NCBI GenBank assembly: GCA_958296095.1
Contig: OY282434.1
Span: 1,332,001 to 1,396,000 of the forward strand
DNA length: 64,000 nucleotides
Origin: an uncultured Oligoflexales bacterium
GTDB lineage: Bacteria > Bdellovibrionota_B > Oligoflexia > Oligoflexales > JAPPIL01
Direction: 5' to 3'
Of this stretch, positions 1-8,906 are shown one piece after another; the first letter of the stretch is position 1; each line of letters opens with the position of its first letter. Under the pieces are notes generated by a model, which was given only the letters and a program-made list of their open reading frames with translations, did not search any database and was not told the DNA's origin. The position numbers were made by a program, and so were the translations under genes.

Positions 1-32
1 ACGAGGTATTCGTGCCGCAATTGCTGAGCCAT
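1..32 (-). CDS. 5' end of a gene downstream of cas1, possibly cas2 (cut by the window edge)
   Basis: An ATG lies on the minus strand 3 bp beyond the cas1 stop codon and stays open to the window edge, reading MAQQLRHEYLV. Cas2 proteins often start with a short tail followed by a strand of the type YLVxYDI, and cas2 commonly follows cas1 in type II loci, so cas2 is the natural guess. Only ten complete codons are visible, so cas4 or another gene cannot be excluded. Confidence 0.4.
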   Translation of the reverse strand, partial: MAQQLRHEYL

Positions 33-35
33 CGA

Positions 36-992
36 CTACCACTTAAAGAGATAGGATTTGTAATTTTTCTTCCCATGAAAATAGCCACATAGACGATATA
101 TCTGTCGTTGAATTATTTGTTCAAGTGCCACTCTTCTTTTCCGGTAAAGATACTTCTTTTTACAGGTATTTTGAATTTCGCCAATCAAAATCTTTTTAAG
201 TTGAGGGGTTAACTCGCGCTGTCCTTCACTTTGACTACGTAATTTTATCACAGCCCTGTCAACAACCCAAGCACGGTATTCTTCCATAATATCCAAGACC
301 AATGCCATTCTGCCGGGCCTCTTGGCATGTAAAAATCCTAAATATGCTTCAAGACCTGCATTAACAACTGCACTCAATATGTAGCTACTTAAAATTGCGT
401 AACCGAGATTGAGCATAGAATTATTTATTTCTTGACTGCCACGTCCTTCACGCCCACTAAAGGTTGAAGATAAGAGATCAGCACCGTTAAGTGCTCCAAA
501 ATAAGTTTTTGCGCTCGCGCCCTCATATCCTAGTAATACCTCTTTGTCTTCCGCGTATTTGGCTTTGTCAATGTTCACCAGCAATTCTTTGCTGGCACTG
601 GCCAATAGATCATGCCGATGATATTTATTTACATAATTCAACACTGCACGCTGGTTTTTAATCTTACAGACTACCACCTGCTTAGCAAGGTTGAGTACAT
701 CACCATGACAGAATCTCATTTGAGCTAGCCTTGTTGCCACTACTCCGTGTTGAGATTCACCTAGAATTGCGGCTTGTGGCACACCACGAAAATCAAGAAA
801 AAATAACTTGATCCCTCGTTTGCTAAATGCCCCAATTAAATCACCAGAAATACTTACTCCTTGCTTGACAACAGATACCGTATGCAAACGATTCAGTGGA
901 TAACACTTGATATCATCACGATTTTTGACCATCAGCCGTTCATTGCTAAGCCCAAGAAATGTGCCGTAATCGCATATCGCTAGATGTTTCAT
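36..992 (-). CDS. cas1: CRISPR-associated endonuclease Cas1 (type II)
   Basis: This is the integrase subunit of the Cas1-Cas2 spacer-acquisition complex, a metal-dependent nuclease that inserts new spacers into the array. The 318-residue length is normal. The metal ligands are visible as E157 (in GYEGASAKTYF), H222 (in GFLHAKRPGRMA) and D234 (in LVLDIMEEYR). The beta-rich N-terminal domain covers about residues 1-80 and the helical catalytic domain the rest. The start ATG overlaps the cas9 stop (ATGA), so the two genes are translationally coupled in one operon. Base composition is A/T-rich like cas9 and unlike the housekeeping genes of the window, as expected for a transferred module. Confidence 0.96.
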   Translation of the reverse strand: MKHLAICDYGTFLGLSNERLMVKNRDDIKCYPLNRLHTVSVVKQGVSISGDLIGAFSKRGIKLFFLDFRGVPQAAILGESQHGVVATRLAQMRFCHGDVLNLAKQVVVCKIKNQRAVLNYVNKYHRHDLLASASKELLVNIDKAKYAEDKEVLLGYEGASAKTYFGALNGADLLSSTFSGREGRGSQEINNSMLNLGYAILSSYILSAVVNAGLEAYLGFLHAKRPGRMALVLDIMEEYRAWVVDRAVIKLRSQSEGQRELTPQLKKILIGEIQNTCKKKYLYRKRRVALEQIIQRQIYRLCGYFHGKKNYKSYLFKW

Positions 993-3900
993 GAATGATG
1001 CTTTCGTAAAGATTCTTGAAGAGCACTTGTTATTTCACGGTTGTAGCCAGATGCCTTATATTCCACGTCAGTTCCTGTGCTCCCCTCGATAAGGCTTTTG
1101 GCTTTGCTTTTTTCTTTTGCTTTGCATAACGGATGTTTAAGGATACCATCTGCCACGATTGCCTTACTTCTCTCCAAAACTAAACGAATACTAGGACGTG
1201 TGCAGTCATCGACACGATATTCAATGCCCTTTACTCCAGTAGGAAAATCCTGGCACTCAATAGGATACCATCGCTCGGAATTGATATGTTCACCGTTGTG
1301 ATAGGTATCTGTTGAAAGTTTGACCGTATTTTTTGTTTGTGCCCACCAAGCCAACCGCTCTGCCTTTTTGTATTCTGACGTTCGCACCGGCAAACATGGC
1401 TTGTTATCTACGCTCCTAGAATCGGAATCGTTAATGATTTGATCGGTGTGTTTTCCATTCCAATTTCGCCGGCGCAACAAGAGCTTGCCCTCACCCGTTT
1501 TTACGGGCAATGAATAGACATTGCGAGTTTTTTGGTGGGCATGTTTGTGATTTGGGGCAGCTTTAAAATATTCTTGCAAAAAACAGAGAAACTCCTTGTC
1601 ATCTTTGCCAGAATTTTGCCAGGCGGTGAGGCATCGTTGCCATTCTTTTTTTACAGGTAACTCGACACATTCGTTTTTTCCTACCTTAAATTTGGCATCT
1701 TTTTGTAAAATATCAACTAAATCCTTTGGTCTGGCTATCGGTTTATTCTCGGTGCGGTAGCCGATTGTTGACCAACAAAAGCCAAAAAATTCTTTGTCGC
1801 TAAATGCTCCTGTGTCATCGCGCCCGCGCAACCAAAAATCATGCAGTTTTTGCTTATCGACACACAAGTAGTAGTAGCCATGTCGATGAAGTTGTTCCTT
1901 GAATTTTGGCAATATTGCTAGTTTGTCATACAAGGCTGCAATTTCAATCCCACTAGGGAGATGTGCGCACAGCGGTAAGAGCTTTTGTAAATTTTGGTTG
2001 TCTTTGGACTCAAATTTAAAACTGTTTTTCCAAGTAAATCCAGCTCGGCATACGATATCGGTCTCTTTTTTTAGCAGAATAGGCAGATAATGATCTGCGT
2101 ACAAGGTGTCGCGGGTAAATGCACGGTGTGAACAAAAGGTTTCCGTTGGCTTTTTCCGTTTAAGCTTGTCGCAGTAGATATTGCTATCAGTAAGGCGGAT
2201 TTTTTTATAAATATCCTCCGGGTCAAGGTGATCGGCAATGTCTAACTTCAACCCCCCGTCTCTTTTGTGGTTATTCGCCACAATAGCAAAAGCGATCTGC
2301 GCATCTATAAGGTGTGAATAGGGATTTTGTTTTTTGCTAGGATCTTTGGAGTACTTTTGCAGAATTGCATCATCTTTCTCTAGTTGTCGGCGATAATCAC
2401 TGACCCCGTCCCCTCTAGTGCTAGAGCGTGCTTCGACCGCGAAATAGTCGAAGCTTATCTGTCTAGCTTTCCCTAGCTTTTTTGCCTTTTGGTAAAAATT
2501 GCGTGCGATAACTTCTGCAAAATACCGTTGTGTTCCATTGACAAAACTTTGCTTACGATGATCAATTGTCTTGATGACTAGCTTACGCAGCTTATGGTTA
2601 GTGGGTAGATATAATGCATGACGGAAAGCTTTTTGCTGATCAAGTGTCAGATTTAAAAAATTACTATATCTACCAAATTTGAATTCATATTTTTTATCCC
2701 CGCCAAGCTGTTCTTCAATCCATCTGGTTATCTCATTATCATCGGTAGAGTCAAATTGTTTTCTTTTATAGTGGGCATGTAGATCAGACAAAAAATATTT
2801 TTTGTTTGATTTTTGTCTATTGCCTTCTTTGCTAGCATGGATCAAGTTAGCTTCGTCATTTAGGGTCCCCGTTTCTGATGACCGGGGAATAATATGGTCA
2901 ATTTCTCCACCATCGAGATCTGCACCTGTGTAGGGGCATACTCCTTGACTGGCACGTCGGATACGTTTTTCTTTTTCGACAAAGAAATCAGGTTGTTTGC
3001 CATATTTTTTTGCTTTTTTCTTGAGCACACCAAGATTTTCTTCAAATTCAAACCTGTTGGATTCAGTGATAATTGGAACACGAACTGCTTGTCCTTGGCT
3101 TAATTTTTGTTCGATATGCTTCCAGCCCTCGTCAGCGATAGCACCACCGACAATATGTGCAATACGCTTTACCGCCCCATCAATCAATCTCGTGTTTATC
3201 GCTGGTAAACGCTGTGCCTTTGCTCTACCAGAAATTTCTTGCATCCGCTGAGCATTGTCAGCACTACAGACGGCACAAGTGTTGGCATTGCCAGAGCGAT
3301 CCTTGAAGATGAGATTATGTACCTGACTTAAGGTGTATATTGCCTTAGCTGGATTGTTATCTAAGGTAGTATCTTTGGGCTTGTCTAGTTGGCAATTTAT
3401 TGCATGCACAAGTTTCTTGCTACGTTCACACACCTTGTAGAGAGAAGCATTCTTTTGGTCTTTAAAATAGACACCCTCGATTTTTGTTTTTATATTGCCG
3501 CGGTATTTTTTTTGTTCATCACAAGATTTTTCGGCATTGCTTTTCAAACCAGTAAAGTTTTTTAACCAAGCAGTAACTCTAGCTTCATCCGTTGAATTGT
3601 CATTGCTACCAATAACCTTCCGCAGACGTGTTCGGCTTACCCGCAGAAGACTCGCCAGGTCATCGAGAAGCTGATGCTTTTTGTGGCGAGGTTTGCGATC
3701 GCAATAGGTTAAAAATACATCGTTAGTATCGTGAATAAAAATTCTCCCAGCTCGTGCTTTTTGTCGATACTTGTAATAACGGCAAACGAGATGTAAAAAA
3801 CTTCCTTCAGCGAATACCTCGTTCTCATAGTTTCGTGCAGTTTTTAAATTTTTGGATAATTTACTACTCTCAATAGTCCGCTCAATATCTTCACGAGCCT

Positions 3901-5023
3901 GCTCTTTTTCTTGTGAACTTGACTGTAGTTGGCGGAGTTTTTTTGTGTAAGCAAATATTTCGTTTAATTTAAACGGATCGCTATCTTTGGCTTGATCAAA
4001 AATAAATTGCAGAATACGAGCATCAAGATCACTGATACTTTGACAATAAACTGAGTTGCTCTCAACAAAATAAGGTTTGTCACCGCTACTCATAAGTGAT
4101 TGTAGGGAGTCAATGAAATCCTTGACGGGATCAGGGCAAAGCTTTTTTAGATCTCGGAGCCACATCTGCCACTGAGGATAGTGATCGTCCAAAAACTTAC
4201 GATTGAGAAGTAGGCTCTGACAACGCGGCGGATGGCGGTTGTTGTTATCTTGATATGGAGGTATTGCCCGTTTAGGATCGGTAGTTAGAAAAAACTCGAT
4301 GATGTCTTCTTGGTGTTGCAAATTGTTTTTTAGTTTACGGTAATTATATTCTCCATTAGTCTTTTTTTCTTTTTGGTTATCATGTTGATTATCCTTTTGC
4401 TTATCGATACGCCAGGTATTGATAACCCAATGTATAAAAATTTCTTGCAATCTGTTTTTATCCCAATAATCTCCTTGGGAATGTCTTTTGTCGTTGAAAT
4501 ACCATCGTAGCGGCTTCAGCTCTAAGTTGTTCAAATGACCGATGAGATTCGCAAGTTTTTTCTCGTCTAATCCCTTAAACTTACCAGTATGTAATTTCTG
4601 ACAAAAATGTTTTAGATACCGATGCGGATAATTTGTGGTTGTCAAAATTTTTTTTATTTCCTCGAAGTAACACCTTCGGTGTCTTTCATTCTCGTTTTCG
4701 GGTTCAAAAGTAAACCCTCGCCGATTTAACAGAAAACTAATCGCTTGTTGGGTTTCGTCATTCCACATAAGAGCAAAATGTTTTTGCCAAATTACTCTGA
4801 ACAATCGCTTAACCAATTGCCGACGATCAAAGCAACGGCGTTGATGGCGTTTAGCGGTGCGATTTTCCAGAAGTAGTGTGTAACTGTTGGGATCGAGTTG
4901 GTAGACCTTGCCTTCGCTCTTTATATTGTCTACGCGGCTTCTTTCTTCGTAACTAGCGAAATATACTCCTGTATTCTTTGCGCCTAAATCGATAGATATC
5001 GAGTAGATAAGTTTCTTGTGCAC
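989..5023 (-). CDS. cas9: CRISPR-associated endonuclease Cas9, probably subtype II-B
   Basis: RNA-guided DNA endonuclease of 1344 residues. RuvC-I is at the N-terminus with D12 in SIDLGAKNTG. An arginine-rich bridge helix follows (about 55-77, RTAKRHQRRCFDRRQLVKR). RuvC-II has E654 in VPIITESNRFEF. The HNH domain has D709-H710 in GGEIDHIIPRSS and N735. RuvC-III has H904 and D907 in SHLIDAQIAFAI. A CxxC pair (C583, C586) lies before RuvC-II. All catalytic residues are present. The VPIITESNRFEF block and overall pattern resemble Francisella and Legionella type II-B Cas9; that assignment is from memory of the family. The start is GTG, with AGGA about 8 bases upstream. No array or tracrRNA gene was recognised in the window. 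Confidence 0.97.
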   Translation of the reverse strand: MHKKLIYSISIDLGAKNTGVYFASYEERSRVDNIKSEGKVYQLDPNSYTLLLENRTAKRHQRRCFDRRQLVKRLFRVIWQKHFALMWNDETQQAISFLLNRRGFTFEPENENERHRRCYFEEIKKILTTTNYPHRYLKHFCQKLHTGKFKGLDEKKLANLIGHLNNLELKPLRWYFNDKRHSQGDYWDKNRLQEIFIHWVINTWRIDKQKDNQHDNQKEKKTNGEYNYRKLKNNLQHQEDIIEFFLTTDPKRAIPPYQDNNNRHPPRCQSLLLNRKFLDDHYPQWQMWLRDLKKLCPDPVKDFIDSLQSLMSSGDKPYFVESNSVYCQSISDLDARILQFIFDQAKDSDPFKLNEIFAYTKKLRQLQSSSQEKEQAREDIERTIESSKLSKNLKTARNYENEVFAEGSFLHLVCRYYKYRQKARAGRIFIHDTNDVFLTYCDRKPRHKKHQLLDDLASLLRVSRTRLRKVIGSNDNSTDEARVTAWLKNFTGLKSNAEKSCDEQKKYRGNIKTKIEGVYFKDQKNASLYKVCERSKKLVHAINCQLDKPKDTTLDNNPAKAIYTLSQVHNLIFKDRSGNANTCAVCSADNAQRMQEISGRAKAQRLPAINTRLIDGAVKRIAHIVGGAIADEGWKHIEQKLSQGQAVRVPIITESNRFEFEENLGVLKKKAKKYGKQPDFFVEKEKRIRRASQGVCPYTGADLDGGEIDHIIPRSSETGTLNDEANLIHASKEGNRQKSNKKYFLSDLHAHYKRKQFDSTDDNEITRWIEEQLGGDKKYEFKFGRYSNFLNLTLDQQKAFRHALYLPTNHKLRKLVIKTIDHRKQSFVNGTQRYFAEVIARNFYQKAKKLGKARQISFDYFAVEARSSTRGDGVSDYRRQLEKDDAILQKYSKDPSKKQNPYSHLIDAQIAFAIVANNHKRDGGLKLDIADHLDPEDIYKKIRLTDSNIYCDKLKRKKPTETFCSHRAFTRDTLYADHYLPILLKKETDIVCRAGFTWKNSFKFESKDNQNLQKLLPLCAHLPSGIEIAALYDKLAILPKFKEQLHRHGYYYLCVDKQKLHDFWLRGRDDTGAFSDKEFFGFCWSTIGYRTENKPIARPKDLVDILQKDAKFKVGKNECVELPVKKEWQRCLTAWQNSGKDDKEFLCFLQEYFKAAPNHKHAHQKTRNVYSLPVKTGEGKLLLRRRNWNGKHTDQIINDSDSRSVDNKPCLPVRTSEYKKAERLAWWAQTKNTVKLSTDTYHNGEHINSERWYPIECQDFPTGVKGIEYRVDDCTRPSIRLVLERSKAIVADGILKHPLCKAKEKSKAKSLIEGSTGTDVEYKASGYNREITSALQESLRKHHS

Positions 5024-5055
5024 GGTAGCATCCTGCGCGGTTATTCATACTCTTT

Positions 5056-5084
5056 TTTATAGTAACACATCTGCCGCCACAAAA
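5056..5084 (-). promoter_or_regulatory. candidate promoter of cas9-cas1
   Basis: On the minus strand a TATAAA hexamer (5056-5061) sits about 33 bp before the GTG of cas9. Only weak -35 matches (TTGTGG or TTTTGT) lie 15-17 bp further upstream. The gap between cas9 and the preceding lipoprotein gene is only 130 bp and the genes are co-directional, so read-through is equally possible. No separate tracrRNA-like unit could be recognised here. Confidence 0.3.
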
Positions 5085-5153
5085 TTACCGAGTCGAGAAA
5101 TCTATTGAAAATAATGCTGGGAATTCCGAAAGCTGAGATGATTGCCAAAAACC

Positions 5154-6116
5154 TTAACGTTCAATACTATACTTGACATCAATACACAGGCCCGCAGGCA
5201 GTTTGCTGTTAACAAAGAAAGTGCGAGTGTCTTCATGCTCGTTCCACTGCAGGTTGTCGCTGCCGATATGTCCCGTTTGTCCTGAACGGTTGGGATTCCA
5301 AGCAACCTTGGCATCAAAGTAGTCACCGCTAAAAGCAACCTGCCGTCCCTCAAGACTGCGATAACCACGGAGGAAAAAATTACTGCGCAACACCGCGGCG
5401 AGATCATGCGACATCTCCTGTAGCGGCAAGGCATAGTCTGCCATTGTGATTGAGGCATAGCGGTTAATAACTTTTTGCCCCTGTGTGTCGTGCCAATCGA
5501 TAAGTGCACTGCTGCCATTTTCAGTATCGAGTAAAGCGTAGACACGGTTGTTGCCGCCCTTGGCTAGTATCTTTTCAACGTTGTGGCGTATCTCTTGAGT
5601 CAGATCTTTATCTGTCACAATGACAAAGGCACGCACACCATCCTTTGCCGCTTCATGCTCAGCACCAGTAACCTGCTGCAAATCCATCACGGCCCGCGCG
5701 AACTTTTCTTCATAATCAAAACTATCCTTGTACTTAGTAATAGTTGCCTGCGGGTACAGGGCCGAATGCAATGTCGTAACGGCAATGCTCCAATTGCTGT
5801 TGATAACATGTTTTAACAGTGCCGCCAGCGCCATAGATAATTTTTCCCGCGCTGCTGCCATCTCCGCGGCATCTTCAATCAGAAAGATAATCTGCAAACG
5901 ATCGCTGGCAGTAACATCGGCGTAAAAAGACTCGGTATACACGGTCGTGGTAACGTCAGGCAGCTGTGTCGAAGCACTGAGCGACAGCTTCTCCCGACTT
6001 TCAGCGTTGGCATGCGTGTAGACGTAGGTTGCTTCTGGCTCGGTTGGGTGGTGGTCGCCATCGTCACCACAGGCAGCAGTTAGCATCAGCAACAACAAAA
6101 TTCGCAGGATAAACAC
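5154..6116 (-). CDS. lipoprotein with a degenerate von Willebrand A-like domain
   Basis: The 320-residue protein starts with a lipoprotein signal peptide; the lipobox LTAAC gives a lipidated C16. Residues of about 70-230 have a vWA-like layout: a hydrophobic strand LQIIFLIEDAAEM where the MIDAS strand should be, amphipathic helices, then the strand AFVIVTDKD. The MIDAS signature DxSxS is replaced by EDAAE, so classical metal binding is unlikely. The C-terminal part is strand-rich with no recognised family. It is encoded directly upstream of cas9 on the same strand, but nothing in the protein suggests a CRISPR role. Molecular function is unknown. Confidence 0.75.
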   Translation of the reverse strand: MFILRILLLLMLTAACGDDGDHHPTEPEATYVYTHANAESREKLSLSASTQLPDVTTTVYTESFYADVTASDRLQIIFLIEDAAEMAAAREKLSMALAALLKHVINSNWSIAVTTLHSALYPQATITKYKDSFDYEEKFARAVMDLQQVTGAEHEAAKDGVRAFVIVTDKDLTQEIRHNVEKILAKGGNNRVYALLDTENGSSALIDWHDTQGQKVINRYASITMADYALPLQEMSHDLAAVLRSNFFLRGYRSLEGRQVAFSGDYFDAKVAWNPNRSGQTGHIGSDNLQWNEHEDTRTFFVNSKLPAGLCIDVKYSIER

Positions 6117-6218
6117 ACGCCCTCCCCTAAGCTGATAAAACCACGTGCATTTATCCCATCGGCGGGGATAGAAAAAAATTTAGGTTTCAATGTTGGTAAA
6201 ATTTTTTGCCCAAGCAGT

Positions 6219-7595
6219 TTAGCGGCAGCGATTGCCGAACTCATCCCCGAACATTACTCGGTTGGAAGATAGAGATTCAACCACCCAGCGGTAGCAGCCG
6301 CCGCTGAAACTGAGCCGCGTATCTGCCTCTTGCAGAACGAAGGTCACCGAACCACGTCCACTACGCAAGGCAATGTTAGCCGTGCGGGCGGTGCTGGACA
6401 GCCTGGTGCCACTGACGGTCACCAAGTGCAATCTCACCGCAATATTAGCAGAAAGATGGTCGGGCACGAGGCCTCCTTGGATGTTGAGTGTCACCTCTCT
6501 TGTGCCCTCGCTTTCCAACTCCCACTCAATGCCACTCCCCCGTCCCGTTAAAGGCACTCGGCGTGTCCCAGTAGTGCTGCGCACGACGAGCTGATGTTCG
6601 TTCAGTTCCCGCACCAGAAAGAGTTTGCGCAACGAATCGTTACTCAGTCGCAGCAATGCGCCTTGCACGGCATTGCCACCTGCATCCTCAACTGCCAGGG
6701 TAATATTTGCTCCTGTTGTCGTAAGGCGGAATAATTCTCCTACCTCAACCGCTATCTGCTGCTCGATGGCGTTGTTGTTACTGCCATTGTTGTTGCCGCC
6801 ACTGCCACTTGCATTGCCACCACTGCCGCTCCTGTTAGTGTTGTCCCGTGCGTTATCGTTGCCACTACTGCCGCTACTGCCGCTCCTGTTAGTGTTATCC
6901 CGTGCGTTATCGTTGCCGCTACTGCCGCTCCTGTTAGTGTTATCCCGTGCGTTATCGTTGCCACTACTGCCGCTGGTGTTAGTGTTATCCCGTGCGTTAT
7001 CGTTGCCACTACTGCCGCTGGTGTTAGTGTTATCCCGTGCGTTATCGTTGCCGCTATCGGCCCTACCACGGTCATTATCCACGCTACCGGTATTGCCTCG
7101 GTCCCTAGTTCTGCGGTCCCTGGTCCTGCGGTCTCGAGCCCTGTCGCGCGGATCTCTCACCACTCTGTCAGGTTTTTGCACATCTCCTGGTGTCGGGCGC
7201 GTGGTGCGTGTCGGTCTTGTCGTCGGACGCGGCGTGCGTGGACGCAGGGTGGCGCTTGGGCGGCTCGTAGGTGTCGTGTAGTAGCCGCGGTTGGGGTCGT
7301 TAGAGATGGTGATCGTACCCCTGGTCGCGTCGGTCACCCTATCGAGAGCATCGCCAATCCTAGAGGCAATGTCAAAATCAGCATTAACATCGACATCGAC
7401 ATCAACATTAAGATCGGCATCGGCCTCTAAATCAACATCAACATCCCCATCGACATCCCAATCGAAATCAAGGCCATCATCATCGTCGTCGTCATGTGTG
7501 TGGTAGGGATAGCGTTCAATCGTGTCGGCTTCACAACCGGCAACCAATAGCACCCCCGCCAGTAAAATTTTACAGCTATGCAGCAAGGCAATCAC
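6219..7595 (-). CDS. lipoprotein with Asp-rich, Arg-rich and tandem Gly/Ser/Asn repeat segments
   Basis: The 458-residue protein has a signal peptide ending in VAGC (C21). It then has an acidic stretch made of alternating Asp and hydrophobic residues (about 35-76), a basic Thr/Arg/Pro segment (about 103-168), and five 15-residue repeats of the type GNDNARDNTNTSGSS (about 182-259). An Asn/Gly linker leads to a globular, strand-rich C-terminal domain (about 275-458). This is the layout of a surface-exposed lipoprotein with a long disordered stalk. The alternating Asp stretch could bind divalent cations; that is inference. It lies on the same strand as the next lipoprotein, with a gap of about 100 bp. 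No family recognised. Confidence 0.75.
   Translation of the reverse strand: MIALLHSCKILLAGVLLVAGCEADTIERYPYHTHDDDDDDGLDFDWDVDGDVDVDLEADADLNVDVDVDVNADFDIASRIGDALDRVTDATRGTITISNDPNRGYYTTPTSRPSATLRPRTPRPTTRPTRTTRPTPGDVQKPDRVVRDPRDRARDRRTRDRRTRDRGNTGSVDNDRGRADSGNDNARDNTNTSGSSGNDNARDNTNTSGSSGNDNARDNTNRSGSSGNDNARDNTNRSGSSGSSGNDNARDNTNRSGSGGNASGSGGNNNGSNNNAIEQQIAVEVGELFRLTTTGANITLAVEDAGGNAVQGALLRLSNDSLRKLFLVRELNEHQLVVRSTTGTRRVPLTGRGSGIEWELESEGTREVTLNIQGGLVPDHLSANIAVRLHLVTVSGTRLSSTARTANIALRSGRGSVTFVLQEADTRLSFSGGCYRWVVESLSSNRVMFGDEFGNRCR
6819..7052 (-). repeat. tandem 45-bp coding repeat
   Basis: Five near-identical 45-bp units encode GNDNARDNTN followed by T or R and SGSS; one unit is followed by an extra SGS. 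The units differ by very few bases, so they arose by recent slippage or unequal recombination and copy number may vary between strains. Confidence 0.9.
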
Positions 7596-7714
7596 CTCTC
7601 AAATTCACGTCTGTAACGAGCCTCACTCACCTGTCGGCAGGCATATAGGGAAAGTTTAGCGACGCGGAGCAATAACCCGCACTCCAGCCGCGGTTGTTGC
7701 AGCGCAGCTGGCTA

Positions 7715-8458
7715 TTATCGTGGTTGAATTGGTTTTAGTTTGCCGTTTTTGCCAAGCATTGCTTCCTGGGCCGCACTGCTCTTGCGGAAGGCATGGCGGT
7801 TCTTAATTGCCCAGCTGTTAGCGATGAAGGCAGCCAACACGCTTTGCCTGAGGCGGGTGTTCTCGGCAGAATCGTCTGAGATGAATTTTTCCAGCACCTC
7901 GGCAGCATAGTCGGCTCGTTGCTTGATGAGAATTTCAGCGGCAGCAAAACGCACCCGCTCGTCGTTATCGTCCAAGAAATGCACGATATCGCGGCTCAAG
8001 TCAGAGACATCAAAATCTAGCACATGGCAGAGGACATCGTAGTTCTTGTCTACTTTAGCACGATCGAAGGCAACATCACCAAAATCAAGACAGGCAAGCA
8101 AGGCCTTCGCCACCTCCTTCTCGCCACCGAGTTGTAGCAGAATCTTAACCGTCCAAGCGATATGATCGGTGCGGCGCAAATGCTGCCTGGCAATCGCCAT
8201 CACCGCCTCCTTGTCATAGCGCATAAGACTCTTCATTGCCTGCTCTTTCTCCCTCGTGTCGAGGATACCGTTGTCGAGGTTATACTCAAAGCGTGCCAAT
8301 AGTGCTGGCACAGCAAACTGCGGGTCGTCGTACTCCCCCAATGCCGTCAACGCCAACCAACGGTCTTCTTTCATGGCGCGGGGATTTTTGGCGGCGCGAC
8401 AGTACTTTGCCTTGCGCCGTTCCCCTAGCCAATTGCTGATTTGTTTGAAAATATTCAT
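7715..8458 (-). CDS. HEAT-repeat-like helical protein
   Basis: A soluble all-helical protein with no signal peptide. Segments such as RWLALTALGEYDDPQFAVPALLARF and DDNDERVRFAAAEILIKQRADYAAEVLEKFI show the paired-helix pattern of HEAT/PBS-lyase repeats, which serve as protein-binding scaffolds. The reading frame is open to an ATG at 8491, but a perfect -10 hexamer TATAAT (minus strand, 8498-8503) would start transcription at about 8491. The internal ATG at 8458 is therefore preferred unless the mRNA is leaderless. It lies next to the tRNA-Lys/tRNA-Glu pair. Partner and role are unknown. Confidence 0.7.
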   Translation of the reverse strand: MNIFKQISNWLGERRKAKYCRAAKNPRAMKEDRWLALTALGEYDDPQFAVPALLARFEYNLDNGILDTREKEQAMKSLMRYDKEAVMAIARQHLRRTDHIAWTVKILLQLGGEKEVAKALLACLDFGDVAFDRAKVDKNYDVLCHVLDFDVSDLSRDIVHFLDDNDERVRFAAAEILIKQRADYAAEVLEKFISDDSAENTRLRQSVLAAFIANSWAIKNRHAFRKSSAAQEAMLGKNGKLKPIQPR

Positions 8459-8497
8459 CTCGGCTTTGTCACCACCATCAAAAAACATCATCTAGGA

Positions 8498-8503
8498 ATT
8501 ATA
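8498..8503 (-). promoter_or_regulatory. -10 element of the HEAT-like gene
   Basis: The hexamer TATAAT on the minus strand lies 7 bp before the first ATG of the frame and about 40 bp before the preferred start. No good -35 hexamer is visible at 16-18 bp, so this rests on the perfect -10 alone. Confidence 0.4.
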
Positions 8504-8574
8504 GTATACAACCGCACCCCCCTTCTCGCCAAAAGAATTCAACACTACCAGCACCGCAGTACTCGCGCTACCTG

Positions 8575-8603
8575 TTGACAATCGCACCCCCTGTTGATAC
8601 AAG
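8575..8603 (+). promoter_or_regulatory. promoter of the tRNA-Lys/tRNA-Glu transcription unit
   Basis: A perfect -35 TTGACA (8575-8580), a 17-bp spacer and a -10-like TACAAG (8598-8603) lie 23 bp before tRNA-Lys. The close tRNA spacing suggests one primary transcript. Confidence 0.65.
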
Positions 8604-8626
8604 GCGGCCTGCCAACGCCACGGGAA

Positions 8627-8699
8627 GGGCTCATAGCTCAGTTGGTAGAGCAGCACACTTTTAATGTGCGGGTCCCTGGTTCGATCCCAGGTGAGCTCA
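8627..8699 (+). tRNA. tRNA-Lys (anticodon UUU)
   Basis: A full cloverleaf can be folded by eye: acceptor GGGCTCA with TGAGCTC (one G-U pair), D-arm GCTCAGTTGGTAGAGC, anticodon stem GCACA/TGTGC with loop CTTTTAA (anticodon TTT), and T-arm CCTGG/CCAGG with loop TTCGATC. The discriminator base is A. CCA is not encoded. Confidence 0.97.
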
Positions 8700-8713
8700 T
8701 GTTGTCGGCAACC

Positions 8714-8788
<75 letters not shown>

Positions 8789-8906
8789 CTCTGACGGCGC
8801 GACAACCTTGAGAGAAGCTCTGCTTCCTGGCCGCGTGCGATTAAAGCGCGCAACGTGGCATCCATGCTGATATTGTGGGAAGCGTGCCCGCACAGGTGCT
8901 GTAGAC

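Noticed and set aside
5024..5153. tracrRNA or scaRNA gene between cas9 and the lipoprotein gene
   Set aside because: Without the array repeat no anti-repeat can be recognised, and the gap is too short to show a promoter-RNA-terminator unit clearly.
6625..7281. Leu-rich 218-residue frame on the plus strand
   Set aside because: It is the complement of the Gly/Ser/Asn repeat region of a clear lipoprotein gene; low complexity and no start signal.
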